Source: Salvator merianae (lineage: Eukaryota; Chordata; Lepidosauria; Squamata; Teiidae). From it: a stretch of DNA of 64,000 nt. The first letter of the stretch is position 1. Every line of letters starts with the position of its first letter. The stretch is from positions 29,729,289 to 29,793,288 of the forward strand of contig QVOM02000101.1 in assembly GCA_003586115.2 (NCBI GenBank), in the 5' to 3' direction. The notes beneath the pieces were generated by a model. It did not search any database. It worked only from the letters and a program-made list of their open reading frames with translations, and was not told the DNA's origin. Both the position numbers and the translations under genes were made by a program. This document shows, piece by piece, positions 10,770 through 22,919 of the stretch.

Positions 10770-12838
10770 AGAATGATTAATTTACTTTGTCTATCTTTGA
10801 ATGTGAAGGGTCTTGGTACACTGATTAAACACACTGAAGTTGAGTGTTTTCTTCCTAAATCAGGTTTTGGGATTTATTTTTTACAAGAAACTCACCCACA
10901 AAAGAAAACCCTGTCTATTATGTTATAATCAATTGACTTAATTCATTTATTACCCAGTTAGTAAGTAAAGAGCAATACGGGTTTCTTCCTGTTAAACTTA
11001 AATCTGATCTAAATAGAATAGTAGTTAATCATTTATATAATATCAAACAAATTTTCTCACCCCTAGCTCTTTTTTTCCTTGATTTATACAAAGCTTTTGA
11101 TTCTGTTAGACATGGTTTTTTTAATTTCTTATTCTCACCCACATGGAATTTGGCCCCTCTTTTCTTCAAATTATGAAAGACATATATAGTACTACTATTT
11201 CTTCAGTTACTGTAAATGGTGTCACCTCCTCTCTATTCTACATTAGTAGGAGAAAATAAAACAGGGTTGCCCTCTATCCCCCATTCTTTTTGCTCTTGCT
11301 TTAGAGCCCCTGGCAGAAAGAATTCACCAATCCCTGAATATTCCTGGTTTTCAGTTTAATTTATATGCAGATGACTTTCTTTTGTTTACACATAACCTGC
11401 TTCAAGCAGCCCCTGCTATACAACAACAGCTGCAATGGTTTGTGCCGGTGTCAGGTCTTAAGAGTCAAACTTCATAAGTCACAGGCCTTGTATTTAAATA
11501 TTTCACCTAAAATGCAACTTAGTACCCATAAGGACACAGGAATCAGAATTATTCAAAGTCATTTTTGTTATTTAGGAGTCATGATCCCCAGGAAACTCTC
11601 TAAATTATTCCAAATTAGTTATGTACTGTTATGGCATAAAATCAAACATGACTTAGTTAACTGGAAATATAAAATCCTGACCCTTTTAGGTAAGAGTGCA
11701 GCAGTTAAAATCTCTATTTTACCTAAATTGCTTTATTATCTTCAGACTATTCCACTTTTTCTGTCTGATTCCAAGCTCAGCAAATGGAATAATATTTTAA
11801 ATAAGTTTATTCTTGGTGACAAAAGACCTCGTTTAGCATGCAAGTACTATCATTTCGCTTCATTTCAGATTAGACATCTTTTGTTTTTCTTTCTATGTGC
11901 CCCTCATGCCTTTGGCAGATAAAATATGAATTTGAGGAGGTCTCTAGTGCTGTAAATAATCCCTTCTTTGCTCATCATTAGGTTAGAGTAAAGGATCTAC
12001 AAAATCATTTTTATGTTGTATTTTCAAAGTATGGTTGAAATGGAGTAAATGTGCTATTGCCATACCCTTCTCCTAAATATTGGGGCTCAGTGGGTTCTTT
12101 ATTATCAAAGGAAGATTGGGAGACTTTATCTGAGTCTAACTTGTTAAAAAAATTAAGCTTTCATACACGTAAGATATTAAAAGAGAAAGTAAGGAGTCTA
12201 TTACACCACTCTCCCTCTGCTTGGTTTAAATGTCTTAGGTTTTTTTTGTTCTACGTTGGCCTCTTCGTCATTGAAACAATGTTTATCCAGACCATAGATG
12301 AGTTTTGAAATTTTGTTTGACCAGTTAAAATCTCAGCAGAAGGGTTGTGCAACAATGATGTACAGATTGCTTCTTCAGAGCTCCACAGGAACTCCAATAA
12401 TTAAAAAAAAAAAAATCTGGCAATTAGATTTGCAAGCATCAATTGTGAACTCTGACTGGGACCACTGGACTCTTAAACCATATCAATGGACCAAATCCTC
12501 TTCTACCAGAGAACAACACCTTAAGATATTATTCCATTGGTACTGCACTCTATTTTATCTAAAATCATGAGCAATGGACCCTCTGCTTGAAGGCACAGTT
12601 GTAGTTGCATTGGTGCTTTCATACATGTTTGGAGGGAGTATCCTAAGCTCTGTTTATTCTGGTCTGAAGTTCAAGAAGAATTTTCAACTGCCTTCAATCT
12701 CCCAGTTATATTTACTAAACAAATGACACTTTTGCACATTTACGATAGTGATTCTGCATTATTTCAGTTCAAATATCTTTTGGATTTTTTTTACTATTAG
12801 CTGCCAAAAAGGTTGTGAAGTTGGGATGGAAAGACTGC
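10770..12838 (+). pseudogene. L1 ORF2p remnant (endonuclease start, reverse transcriptase, C-terminus)
   Basis: ORF2p nicks target DNA and reverse-transcribes L1 RNA. About 10785-10900 yields 'LNVKGLGTLIKH' and 'FLQETHPQKK', the APE-type endonuclease N-terminus. After a large deletion, 10970-11100 gives 'SKEQYGFLP' then 'FLDLYKAFDSVRHGF', the RT motif around the first catalytic Asp. 11280-11385 carries 'ALEPLAERIHQS' wording and a 'LYADDFLLF' motif, the YADD catalytic box. The open frame 11365-11922 continues with 'CYLGVMIPRKLSKLF' and 'KSAAVKISILPKLLYYLQTIP', typical of L1 RT thumb/connection sequence. Later frames (12051-12308, 12298-12570) are C-terminal pieces. Frameshifts make it dead. 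Confidence 0.75.
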
Positions 12839-12839
12839 T

Positions 12840-14240
12840 CAAAACTTGCCTTGACAAACTGGTAAAGTAAAACTTGGGAAGCAGCAAATTAGCAACCAAT
12901 GCAATTCCTTAAAACCATCATAATCTGCATCCAGCCAGCAGTGCCTGTCAGCAGCCTTGCTGTAGCATAGTTTGCTAGTTGTAGCTTTCAAACTGACTTC
13001 AAAAGCAGCCCTCCTCCCCATAGAATGCATTAAAGTAGTCCACTATGGAAGATCCACAGTTTCTCCATCTTGTATGGCTTCAGTTTTGACTTATTAAACC
13101 ACATCTAGCCTATAACTGCAATTAAAAGACATTTGCTCTTTGAGAGGAAAGCTATGGCAAACTTTGACATCATATTTAAAAGCAAGACATCACTCTCCTG
13201 GAAAAGGCCCACATAGTTAAAGTTATGGTTTTCCCAGCAGTAATATATGGTTGTGAGAGCTGGACCATAAGGAAGGCTGAGTGCTAAAGGATGGATACTT
13301 TTGAATTGTGGTGCTGAAAAAGACTTTTGAGGGCCTCCTGGACTGCAAGAACAAATCAGTCAACACTAAAAGAAATCAACCCTGACTGTTCATTGGAAGG
13401 ACAAATGCTTTAGTTATATAACGAGAAAACAGAACTCATTGGAAAAGACCCTGATGCTGGAAAAGTTTGAAGGCAAAAGGAGAAAGGGATGACAAAGGAT
13501 GAGATAAATAGACAGTGTCATGGAAGCAACTAACATGAGCTTGGGCAAATATTGAGAGGCAGTAGACAACAGAAGGGCTTGATGTGTACGGTTCATGGGG
13601 TCATGACTTAATGACTGAATAACAACGAAGCTATAGCTGCCTCCAGGCATTATTCAAGTACCTGAACTGCAACTCCTAAATTGAATGAAATGGAAAAATA
13701 GAGGTGGACATTTTCAGTATGCTTCTGCCCTCCTGTAGATGTTAAAAGGCATAGTAGAGAAAATCAATCCCTACGGAACCCCACAAGTTAGTTCTCAGAA
13801 TAAACAAAATCTCCCATGACTGCTTTTTGACCTTGGACTTGGAGAGAGGGACAGAACCACTATAAAGCAGTGCCTGTGATTACCAAATCCTGTAACCATT
13901 TCAGAATGAAAACATGATCAAGGGTATCAAAAGCCAGTAAGGGATCAAGAAGAACCAGAAAGGGGTTGTCTATCCCTTGTCTTTCTTCTCAAAACTATAG
14001 TCAACCAGGACATACAAATCAGTTGTACTAGCCAGCCCTGACACTGCATTGAAATGGATCCAGATAATCTGCTTTCTCCAAGGTTTTTTCACCAAAACCC
14101 TCTACAACCCTCTACCCATCTTGGTAGCCAGATGTTTACTTGTCATTTCTGGGTCCAAGAAAGTCCTCTTAAGATGGGGGCATGCCACTACCTCATTAAG
14201 AGCTGGTAGAACATCTCAGTTCACAGTGTGATATTTAGCA
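12840..14240 (-). mobile_element. L2 LINE fragment, split by BovB
   Basis: Read on the minus strand, 14240-13645 gives RT pieces in order: 'LKRTFLDPE', 'ADYLDPFQC'-like wording, 'STTDLYVLVDYS', 'LLAFDTLDH', a GVPQG-like 'GVP.GLIFS', a degenerate YADDTQL box with 'HLYFSIS', and 'VAVQVLE.CLEA'. After the BovB insertion it resumes at 13119 with 'AVIG.MWFNKSKLKPYKME', the conserved 'CLEAVIGWM..NKLKLNPDKTE' segment of L2. It then jumps to 'NAFYGEEG...' and ends near 12840. The segment before 'NALY' is deleted. Multiple stops and frameshifts; no 3' tail is visible. Confidence 0.8.
13120..13630 (+). mobile_element. BovB (RTE) LINE 3' end
   Basis: About 510 bp closely matching the well-known BovB 3' region: 'attaaaagacatttgctctt', 'gttatggttttcccagcagt', 'tggttgtgagagctggacca', 'ttgaattgtggtgctgaaaa', 'gaactcattggaaaagaccc', 'ggttcatggggtcatgac', 'ttaatgactgaataacaac'. 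BovB is an RTE-clade LINE abundant in squamates and ruminants and known for horizontal transfer. It is 5'-truncated (only the RT C-terminus and 3' UTR) and inserted antisense into the L2. The flanks 'ctataactgc' (13110-13119) and 'ctatagctgc' (13631-13640) form a 10-bp target duplication with one mismatch. Confidence 0.88.
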
Positions 14241-15537
14241 TTCCCTGTGCTCACACTGCCACAAACTGCCAGCTGGCCTTCATCCACCAGGATGACTGTG
14301 GGCCAAGGAAGCGTGTAGTTGGTCAAATCCCAGCATGCAGGTGGTAGTTTTTTTGAGTAATGATGGAAAGCAAAATAGTATATCTGAGCTTGTAGATCCA
14401 CTAGAGCAGTTGCTGTTCCAAATTAAAATTTTGGACTTAAAAATTAATTTTTGGCTAGATTATTCCCCATGTATGCTTTCTCTCTCTCACTCTCCCCCCA
14501 CACACACTGTATTGTCACTTAAAATGATCTGTATTCAAATGCTTCTCAATATATGATATCTGGCCACTTTAGCAACTGTTACTTAGTTTGTAATGTAAAC
14601 TTCAAACCTTTCAGTAAAGACCTGAGGAAACAAAATATAAGAACCATTTAAAAACAAAAAAAGAAGAAAAGAAAAGAAAAAACATTGCCATAGCTCATTT
14701 AATACAAAACAAACCTCTTCCCCCTTCTCATAACCTCTTCCTCCGCCTCATTCTTGGTGAAGTCTATTCACTGCTAAACTGGTCCATGGCCAAATAACAA
14801 AGATGAGGTGAAGGTTGCAAGGAGATTAATGAAAATATCAGACCAGCCAAGAAAAGGTCTCAAGTATTTAACATTTCGAGAATTAAAGGAACCTGCAGTT
14901 CTTTATTAATCTATGTGCAATAAAATTGATTTAAATTAAGTGGCGAGATAAAAAGTTAACTTTCCTTCAAATGCACACAGCCCAGAGCTGAAAGATATCC
15001 CCAGTAAATAATTAAATAAATGAACATTTCTACTATATTTGTTCCCCAAAATGCATAACACTTTTTAATACAAGAATTGCAATTGCTGGGTTAGCAATGT
15101 GTGAATGCTGAAAAGCTTTAGCATATTTAAAACAGGATTATAGCATTCACTTAAAAAAATGCATTCACATTTGCATTTTAATTTAGTGAAAATGCTGACA
15201 TAAGAAGCTTACTATTAGCTACTAAAGTAATTTCACCTTTTGTGTAGAAGGTGTGGATTTCTTTCTATATGAAAGAAGGGCAAGACTAAAAGAAATGAAT
15301 TTCCTTCTGATTATGAGGGGGAAAAAGGGATCATTCAAATACTGTCAAAAACTCTTTTTTTTTTCAAGATTTTGGTAGACAGAAACATTGATTTAGGCCA
15401 AGAGATGTCTAGTGATTGTTTTTTGACTATCCAAACAAAACATTATTGAGTGATAAATTGCATAGATCATTCCATGCAAATCTGATTCCAATATATCAAA
15501 ATATTTTTAGACACACAAACACATAGGAACATGCTTT
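14241..15537. other. No recognisable feature
   Basis: AT-rich sequence with A-rich runs (about 14650-14680) and no domain-bearing frame. The frame at 14335-14556 has no family signature. Confidence 0.5.
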
Positions 15538-15690
15538 ATTTTGTTGTTATTTAGTCATTTGGTCATGTTTAACTCTTTGTGAGCCTATGGGTCACAGCAC
15601 ATTATCCTGTCTATCTTCCATTGTCTCCCAGAGTTTGCCCACACTTGTGTTGTTGCCTTCATAAGAGTATCTAACGTCCAATTATTTGTC
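15538..15690 (-). mobile_element. BovB 3' end fragment, minus strand
   Basis: 'ttgttgttatttagtcattt', 'ggtcatgtttaactctttgt', 'gagcctatgggtcacagcac' and 'cttccattgtctcccagagt' are the reverse complement of the last about 150 bp of BovB, equivalent to the end of the copy at 13120-13630. It is more diverged than that copy and strongly 5'-truncated. No target duplication was resolved. Confidence 0.75.
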
Positions 15691-18600
15691 CATATAAGCA
15701 ATCATTTTCTACTGTGACTAAAAATGCCAGGGACCTTCTGGAAGCTTTGTGTGTGTGTGTGTTATATTCACAATTGCAGGCTGACACAGAATTCCAAGAA
15801 ACACCACTTTCCACCACTTTTCCATTAAAATAAAGCACTGTCAGTCTAAAGGGTTGCATGAGTTCACTTGTAAGCAAAGCTTAGCTACTAGGGCTTTTTG
15901 TTTGCTTGTTTGCTTGCTTTGTTTTAGGGCAGATCATCATCATCATCACCATCATCAAAGAATGGAGCTTGCATCACTGCTTCTCTATCTGAGTTGGCTG
16001 TGTAGTCTTAGATGTGGTGTTCGAAGCTCCTCCCATAGTGGTGTTGACGAATTTCAACATCCATATTGAGGTGAACCTCAGTAGAACAACTCAGGTCTTC
16101 ACGGTCTCCATGAGAAACCATGGGGCTGTACCCAATATGCTACTGGCCCAATACATATAACGGGACCTACCCTTGAGCTGATATTTGCCATAGAGTGGAT
16201 TGTTGAGAATCTGTTGATAGGAAGGCTGTTATACCTTTTTTTAGGGCAGAGCAGAATAAATAAATAAATAGATACATACCCATTAGACCAAAGTTCTCTG
16301 AATTTCATGTGTAAACTTATCAATGCATGTGAAAATATGAGGAACAGTGCATCAAATATGAAGGACTTATGTCTCGGTCCATATGAAAATTAGGAATTAA
16401 GTTTAGAATAACTCAGTGAGGTCCCTCGGACTAAGCCAGTAGGCTCCTTTTGTTACTTACACTTGGACACAAATATAGCAGATTGCATACACACAACTGC
16501 TGAACTCACAGGTCTCTGGACTGAAAGGCAGTAATGGCACAAAGACCATGAGATCTATGAATTATGCCCAAGAAGCCATTTTGGAAACCTAAAGTAAAAA
16601 AAGTTGCCATTTTGAATTTGGGCCCCACCTTTACCTGTTGCTTCAAAGGGAACAAGATTGCAGGGAGGATATGTTGTAGACACTCAGCTATAGTAAGTGA
16701 GGTTATTTTTAGAACCAGCCTTTGTTTAGAAGAAATGATACCATCTTAATTAAATCCTCACAGTTGCTATCTTTTACAATGAAAGATATAACTTGATTTT
16801 CACAGCCTGGGATATAGCCTAAAGGTTTGCATAGTTTTAACTAAGTGTTATTCACAGTCCCGTCCTGTTCTTGGACTCACTCAGCTACCTTGATTTGGAC
16901 ATTAATAAAAATGTTTATGTGTCTTCTGGTTGATATCGTGTTCCAATACTGAATGCCATGTGCTCAGCTCTAGGGCACTATCAAGTTCCCTCTGAGTTTT
17001 ACCTGCAAGCAATCAAACTTGCATTTTCCAATCTTATTTTCATCTAATTCCCTTTTGCTCCCCTCCTTCACTATTCCAATAAAGATATAAAAAACCACAA
17101 GTTTTTTCCAGTCCCGTGGGTAGTTGTCTTTTCCCCTCCTCACTGAATATCACACCAGAGATGGTTTTCTCCCCACATCACTGTGCTGAACCTCACTGAA
17201 GCTGAACATCCTTCAGCATGGTCTGTGCATAGATTTAATGATCTGAAGTAGTGCCCTCTCAGCCTTGCCCATAAAGCCTCCTTTTTCCTTTTCCCACTTT
17301 ATCTTTCTCCACTAGCCTGGCAGAGACTTCAAGAAGAGAAGTCTTCAATGATGAGAGACTTTTCTGGTGTACCCTTTGTCGTTTTTGCCTAGCTAGCCAG
17401 TGACTTGGGCAGATTGTAGGACCAGGTGGAGTGTTCTGGAGCCAAGATAGAGAGTGTTTGGGTGGAATTTAATTGTTGGTTAGATTGGGAGGCATTGTGA
17501 GCTTTTGAACTAGACTTGGGACCACCTTTAGGAGCCTTTTAGAATTCCTTAGACATCACCTATTAAACACTTAACACAAGTCATAGAAAAAAAATCTTGT
17601 GAAAGACTTTACTATTCACTGTGTGCCTTATTAAATTGTTAACAGAGCACTCACTACTACAAAAAATCAGCATGCAACAATAATAACATGATAGGATTAA
17701 GGGCAAACAGAATCTTTAGCTATAGCAATAATATATTAATCATTGTTGCCATTAGATGTAAATGCCCTGTCTCAGATGTATTACTATATTGAATGGAAGG
17801 GGAAAACCTGTACTCCTGAGGCTATCAGAATCCAAAGCCTGACATCTGTTACCAGTATGGATATTCCAAGATAGTTTGCTGCCTGAGACAAGGTAGAAGA
17901 AAGGTCTGCTTCCCTAATCCTCTCTCTGAAGCAGACTGTGACTGAACAAGAAGCTGAATTTTAATATCAACAGTGGTGACAGGCAGATATGCACAACTGT
18001 GGCTGAGGCAGAGAGTTGCACAATAACACAGCAGAAAAGCCAGGGGTGTTTCAGTAAGAAGATCCAAGGACTGCTGCTGCTGCTGATGATGATGATGCTT
18101 GGAGGTTGCTACCTGGGGCCAAAGTTTCATGTTTCATAGATTCAATTCAGTCAACCCTGTCAGAAAATGTAAGAAAAGATGGGATCTTTAATGGAGTAGC
18201 AGGTCCCCTACGTGGTCAAACATCATCAGTGGTTCCCTCAGTGGACATCATTCTGTTCATTTTAGCTCCTTTGCCTTTCAGCCATTTTTTCCTTTACTTT
18301 ATCTTCAACCCAAAACCTGCAGTTTATGCATATTTTACATGATTATGTGCACATTGTTTTTCTACAGTTCTGAGTTTGCCTACCACAACATTAGAGTATC
18401 TGTGAATTCATATTTACTTTTCTACCACATTTGAAGAAAACGGTTTGAATGTATCACTTAATTTATAACTCATGTTTCTCCATACAAATTGATTTACAGC
18501 GCTGTATTAAAAAAAGTAACTTACATTAATGCCCTGATCAGATGGCCCAGTGAACCTATTGATCAGATCACCTATTGCAGTTATGTTATCAGAGCACACC

Positions 18601-19293
18601 ATGCAGCATTTTAGGATTGCAAATGCAGCAGATCAGTCTCATGTTGTGCATGATGGATGCCTGATTGGCACAGGAAGAGAGAGCTCTGCTAACACTGCTC
18701 ATGCACAATCCCCTACACACACATTTCTAACACAAAACAATTCATGCAGGCTTTTCTATCCAAGCCCTAGGCAACTTAGGTGAGTCTGCCAGAGTGAACT
18801 TAAAGCAAATAATTTATGGCATCAGCTCGCCGGATGACATATCCAAATTAGCTAGCAATAAATTATCAAAATGGCTCGCCTAAACCAAGGTGGTATCCTA
18901 CCAAGAAAAATGTATCGAGATGACTCCTCTCCCAAGGAGAATTTTTACCAGCCTCTGCTTGGAACAAGTGGATTGCATGGCCAGGTCAGAATGGTTCTGA
19001 CATCTCTCTTACAGGGAAAGGTTCTGTGTCTGTGGAGCATCAAATATTGAAGAGACAGTCTATATATTACTATCATGCAATCTGTACTCTTTTATGAAAG
19101 AACAATACCTTAATCACTCTTTGCTAAAAGGAGGTTTTCGGACACTAATATGAAAATGTTCCTCTATACAACAAAAGTAGCAGCCTTTCAAAGTCTGATC
19201 AAAGGAAACTTGATCAGATTGGAGTAGATTGCAAGGGAGACAAGTATTTTTAACCCAAGAACTCACATACGCAGTCCCTATAATTACAGATGC
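15691..19293. other. No gene recognised; short microsatellites only
   Basis: Contains a (TG)n near 15749-15761, an (ATC)n-like run near 15937-15957, an A/T-rich 'aataaataaataaata' tail near 16255-16272 (possibly the end of an old LINE or SINE), and CTG/ATG triplet runs near 18075-18097. Frames at 16564-16749, 17849-18130, 18106-18342 and 18550-18783 show no recognisable domain. Confidence 0.45.
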
Positions 19294-19327
19294 TACACAC
19301 ACACACACACACACACAGTGTGTGTGT
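19294..19327. repeat. (AC)n/(GT)n inverted microsatellite
   Basis: About 12 AC units run directly into about 5 GT units, so the junction is self-complementary (AC arm pairs with GT arm). Confidence 0.9.
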
Positions 19328-19540
19328 ATTTCAGTTTGTCTGTTTCTGTAAGTAATAATATGGACAATGGACTAATCAATACAATACATTCCAAATTCCA
19401 CTCTCCCCTACAGTTCCTTCCCATATCAACAGGACAGAGTGTGGACAACAGGCATAGACACTCATGTGAGACATGGGTCATGAGTGCATATGTCTGTTGC
19501 TTTAACAAAACTGTCTGCTCATGGCCCTAGTCACAGATCA

Positions 19541-20190
19541 ACACATAAGAACGTAAGAGGAGTCTTGCTGAATTGGGCCACAGACCATCTAGTCCAGCAT
19601 CCTGTTTCACACAGTGGCCCACCAATTTCTTCTGGACATTCTCAAGAAGAATAAAAAGACAAAACCTTCTCCTGCTCTTAACTCCCTTCAAATGGATTTT
19701 ACAAGCATCCTGCCTGTCTTTCCAACCTGGAGGCAGTACCTAGGCATCCATTCTAGTGCCATTGATTCACCTGACCTCCATGAATCTGTCAAATCTATTT
19801 TTAAAGCTATCCAGGCTGATTGCTGTCACCACTTCTTCCAGTAATAAATTCCATAGACCAATGACCCTCTGGATGAAAAAACAAACGAACAGCCCTTCCC
19901 CTTGTCGAACCTAACTCTCCTACCCATCAGCTTCATAGAGTGCTTCCTGGTCCTAGTGTTGTGTGATAAAGAAAAGATATTTTTCTCTAACCACCTAATC
20001 CATACCGTGCATGATTTTATATACTTCAACAGGTCTCCTCTTAAATGCCATTTTTCAAGATGGAAGAGGCCAAGACGTTTCAGCCTGATTTCGTAAGGAA
20101 GGTGTTCCAGCCCCTTGATCATTCTAGTTGTCCTTTTCTGCACCTTTTCCAGTTCCACAATATCCTTCCTGAGGTGAGTTGACCATGGGG
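19541..20190 (-). mobile_element. CR1-type LINE 3' end, minus strand
   Basis: The minus-strand frame 20158-19826 carries the CR1 RT C-terminus: 'KVQKRTTRMIKGLEHLPYE', 'RLKRLGLFHLEKWHLRGDL', 'FSLSHNTRTRKHSMKL'. This is followed by a 3' UTR with 'ggactagatggtctgtggcc' and an end made of 'acgttcttatgt'. The 'ttatgttcttatgt' style of end is one of the reptile CR1 tail types. The 5' end is truncated near 20190. The frame is diverged and ends early relative to the family, so it is inactive. It differs clearly in tail type from the CR1 copies at 26065 and 49385. Confidence 0.82.
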
Positions 20191-20370
20191 ATAATTCCTG
20201 TATACCTAGTGACTCTCAGTAACTCACAGACAAAGCCATAACCAAGTGACAGTAAGAGAATATTCAACCCATCTGGCATTTAGATTGCACCATAAGTCTT
20301 GAACTTGCATGTATCTTATTATATCCCAAGATCAGAATAGTTTCAATTGGGCTGAACTTCCTCCAACTAG

Positions 20371-20838
20371 GAGGGATGTGTATGAATTTTTGTATGTTGG
20401 TTTGCACCAAGGATGAGTTGGTTCTTATTAAGCATTAAATCATACCCTGGTTCTACTAACAGGTTTGGTGGTTCACAAACCAGTTCATTGAACCCTCCCC
20501 CATTGCTCTCCTGGCCTCCCTCCAGTGGCTTAGGAATCAATGACAGAGGAACAATAATGAGGTTCTGTCACAAACAGTCCCTTTTGAATCCAAACAACTT
20601 GGAAGTGAATACATTCCTGTTGATTCCAATGAAGAGTGCTAAATTGGTTTTATGTAGAACCAGTTTGACAAGAGCCGCGGAGCTCATGGAGCTCTGTTTA
20701 AACCCCCATTGTTTTAATTCAGCAATGAACCAAAGCCTCAGACTTTCAAAGGAGAGGGGTCAGTTCAGTTTCAAGTCCCATGAACTTTTCTGGTTCATGC
20801 CAAGCTCTTCTAAATAGAACAAGTTCAGCACACCCCTA
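20371..20838. mobile_element. Hairpin-rich hAT-like MITE, GGTTC subgroup
   Basis: The left edge 'gagggatgtgtatgaatt' and the right edge (reading 'taggggtgtgctgaacttg' on the other strand) are degenerate versions of the TAGGG-GTGTGC end. The interior has short stems such as 'ggtttggtggttcacaaacc' (20463-20482). The right end abuts the flank of the next MITE. No convincing 8-bp duplication, as expected for an old copy. A frame through it (20413-20817) is spurious. Confidence 0.5.
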
Positions 20839-20846
20839 CTGCCCGC

Positions 20847-21207
20847 TAGGGATGTGCAAATTTTGATTTGTGTTTGAAAATTCATTCAAAGATTTGTTTT
20901 CACAAATTTGCGCATCAAAACAAAAATGGCTGTTTTCGTACTTACGTTTTTTCAATCAAAAACAAAAAAGCCTATTTGTTTGAAAAAATGAAATTCTTTG
21001 AATGTTCACATTTTTGCAGTTGTTCACTATGTTTAAACCATGAAATTAGCATCTTCAATGGCATTTTCAAGGGGAAAACGAATGCAAAAAATGAGAAAAT
21101 GAATACGAAAAATTCATTTTTCGATAACAGAATTTGCTGACAAATCGAAAATGTGGATTTTCAATTCAAAAATGAATCTTTTTTTTTTTTTTTCATGCAC
21201 ATCCCTA
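20847..21207 (+). mobile_element. AT-rich hAT-like MITE, copy HPA-2
   Basis: TIRs 'tagggatgtgcaaatt' and 'atgcacatcccta', flanked by 'ctgcccgc' (20839-20846) and 'ctgcctac' (21208-21215), 6 of 8 matching. Interior homologous to 10394-10751 and 46678-47028, but in the opposite orientation. The chain of A/T-rich inverted repeats ('aaaatgaatacgaaaaattc', 'ttttgattt', 'cgaaaatg') includes a 14-T run near the right end. No coding capacity. Confidence 0.78.
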
Positions 21208-21215
21208 CTGCCTAC

Positions 21216-21804
21216 GCATCTGGTAATGCATTTCTTTGAGAAATATCAAATATATTTTCAAGACATTTCATGACTTATTCACAGCTTCTGTCCACCAAGC
21301 CCTATCTTTTTTTTTCCAACTTGATTTCAATTTACCAACTGTAATTTACTGATTTTAAGATTTTTCATGAACAAAATTTATATGGTTGCTGATGATCACT
21401 ATATTTCTAAAACTGTATTTTTTGGAAAGTGCATTAGAAGTATACAAATTAATATGCCAGATTCTATTTGCTGATGAATCCATCCCATAGAAGCATCTGA
21501 GCCACCAAGGGGATAGCTACACAAATTGTATTAAACATCCAACCAGTTTTCACAGTGTGATGATCACACTCCAGTTGAAATGTACATTGTCAGTTTTAAC
21601 GCACATTTGCTTCTCTGATTTGATTACCTTGTGCTGTAGCAGAAGCAGTAGTAGAAGCTGTGAAAAGATGGGTGAGAGGACACAAGCCAATTGCTTCAGC
21701 AGCACTTAAGCACATATATTATCTTATCTGACAAATTACTAACAGCCCCTATCTCATATTCTTCTTCCTCAGACTTTATTTTCTCACTGCAGAATACAGA
21801 ATAT

Positions 21805-21849
<45 letters not shown>

Positions 21850-22919
21850 GCAGCATTAGCATCTGCATTAGCATCAGCATTAGCATTAGCATTATTAGCA
21901 TTATTTTTATTATAATAATATGCAGCTTCATGTGAGAGGACCTTTGTTAGTACTAGAGTTCAATTATATAATTCAATTGTTCTTGAGCACATGAGTTGCT
22001 ACAGTAACTAAAGGCACCCTTATCGTTCAACAAGGTAATTTAATATTGTGTACTTAAAAACAGACAAAGAAACCCTTCAACTATCAACCTATAAATGCAC
22101 ACTGAAATGCAGATGACCCTCAACAACCTTCCAGTACTGGGCTAGATCACTATATCCAGTCCAGGATCAGACCTGCATGTGGCACACCAATGAGGAAGTG
22201 TGGAAATTACCTTAGACTTCAAAGCTGACAGCTTCAAAGTTGGCTTGTTAACTTTGAAGATGGTGAGAGGCAAGGCACAGGATGTGTAGAAATCCCACCC
22301 CCCACCCTAGAGGTAGGAACACATTCTCCTCTTCAGTGTGCCTGGTGCCACTGAAATGTGAACACAGTGTCAGTTTTATCTAACTACGTCACAACTCTAT
22401 CAGACACCAATATCTTCCCAGAGACTTTTCCAAAATAAAAGAAAACACAACAAAACTTTTTTTGGTCTTTAATATGGATTAAGACACTAGCATGTGGATA
22501 CCACTTTTGAGATACTTTATTTTTACTATGTGTGGATGCAGCCAGATTCTGAGTAATTAGGAAATAATTCTGGAATTATCAAGATATGTGCAATGCAAAA
22601 TCAAATGATCTTTCAGATCTTTTATTTGCCTGTTTCAGAATGTAATATTCAGCCAGCAGCAACAAATATTTGGAGGGAATAAAGAATATGGATGTAAAAC
22701 ATGGATGATTAGTAGTTAAGAACAAATTATAGGATACAGCTTTACAAAATAGCATTATTCAGATTTCTCCCAATAAAGTTCTTAGATAGATAATCACATA
22801 ATTCATAGTTATTTTTGTGACATTTACAACCACTGTGGTTCATGACATGAGACCTTGGCACCACTTAAATTCCAAACTATCCTTTCCCAATACTTAATTG
22901 GTACTATTTAAAAGAAGCT
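21216..22919. other. No gene recognised; one compound microsatellite
   Basis: AT-rich. Apart from the TTA/GCATTA repeat at 21807-21905, nothing is recognisable. Confidence 0.5.
21807..21905. repeat. Compound (TTA)n - (GCATTA)n microsatellite
   Basis: About 14 TTA units, then a higher-order run of 'gcattagcatctgcattagc'-type hexamers to about 21905. The hexamer part looks like TTA units interrupted by GCA. Confidence 0.92.

Larger units (their letters stand above)
8780..12838 (+). mobile_element. Decayed L1 LINE (ORF1 and ORF2 remnants)
   Basis: An L1-type element readable in order: ORF1 remnant (about 8800-9770), an inter-ORF stretch with a microsatellite (9777-9851) and a MITE insertion (10394-10751), the ORF2 endonuclease start (about 10775-10905), then reverse transcriptase and C-terminal domain (about 10970-12838). 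Most of the endonuclease and the linker to the RT are missing. The two-ORF order, RRM-style ORF1 and 'IISLNV..GL...FLQETH'-like endonuclease start separate L1 from CR1 and L2. It ends where the minus-strand L2 begins. No target duplication was resolved. Confidence 0.75.

Noticed and set aside
20371..20838. Full hAT target duplication for this MITE
   Set aside because: The flanks 'ccaactag' and 'ctgcccgc' do not match, so only degenerate ends support it.
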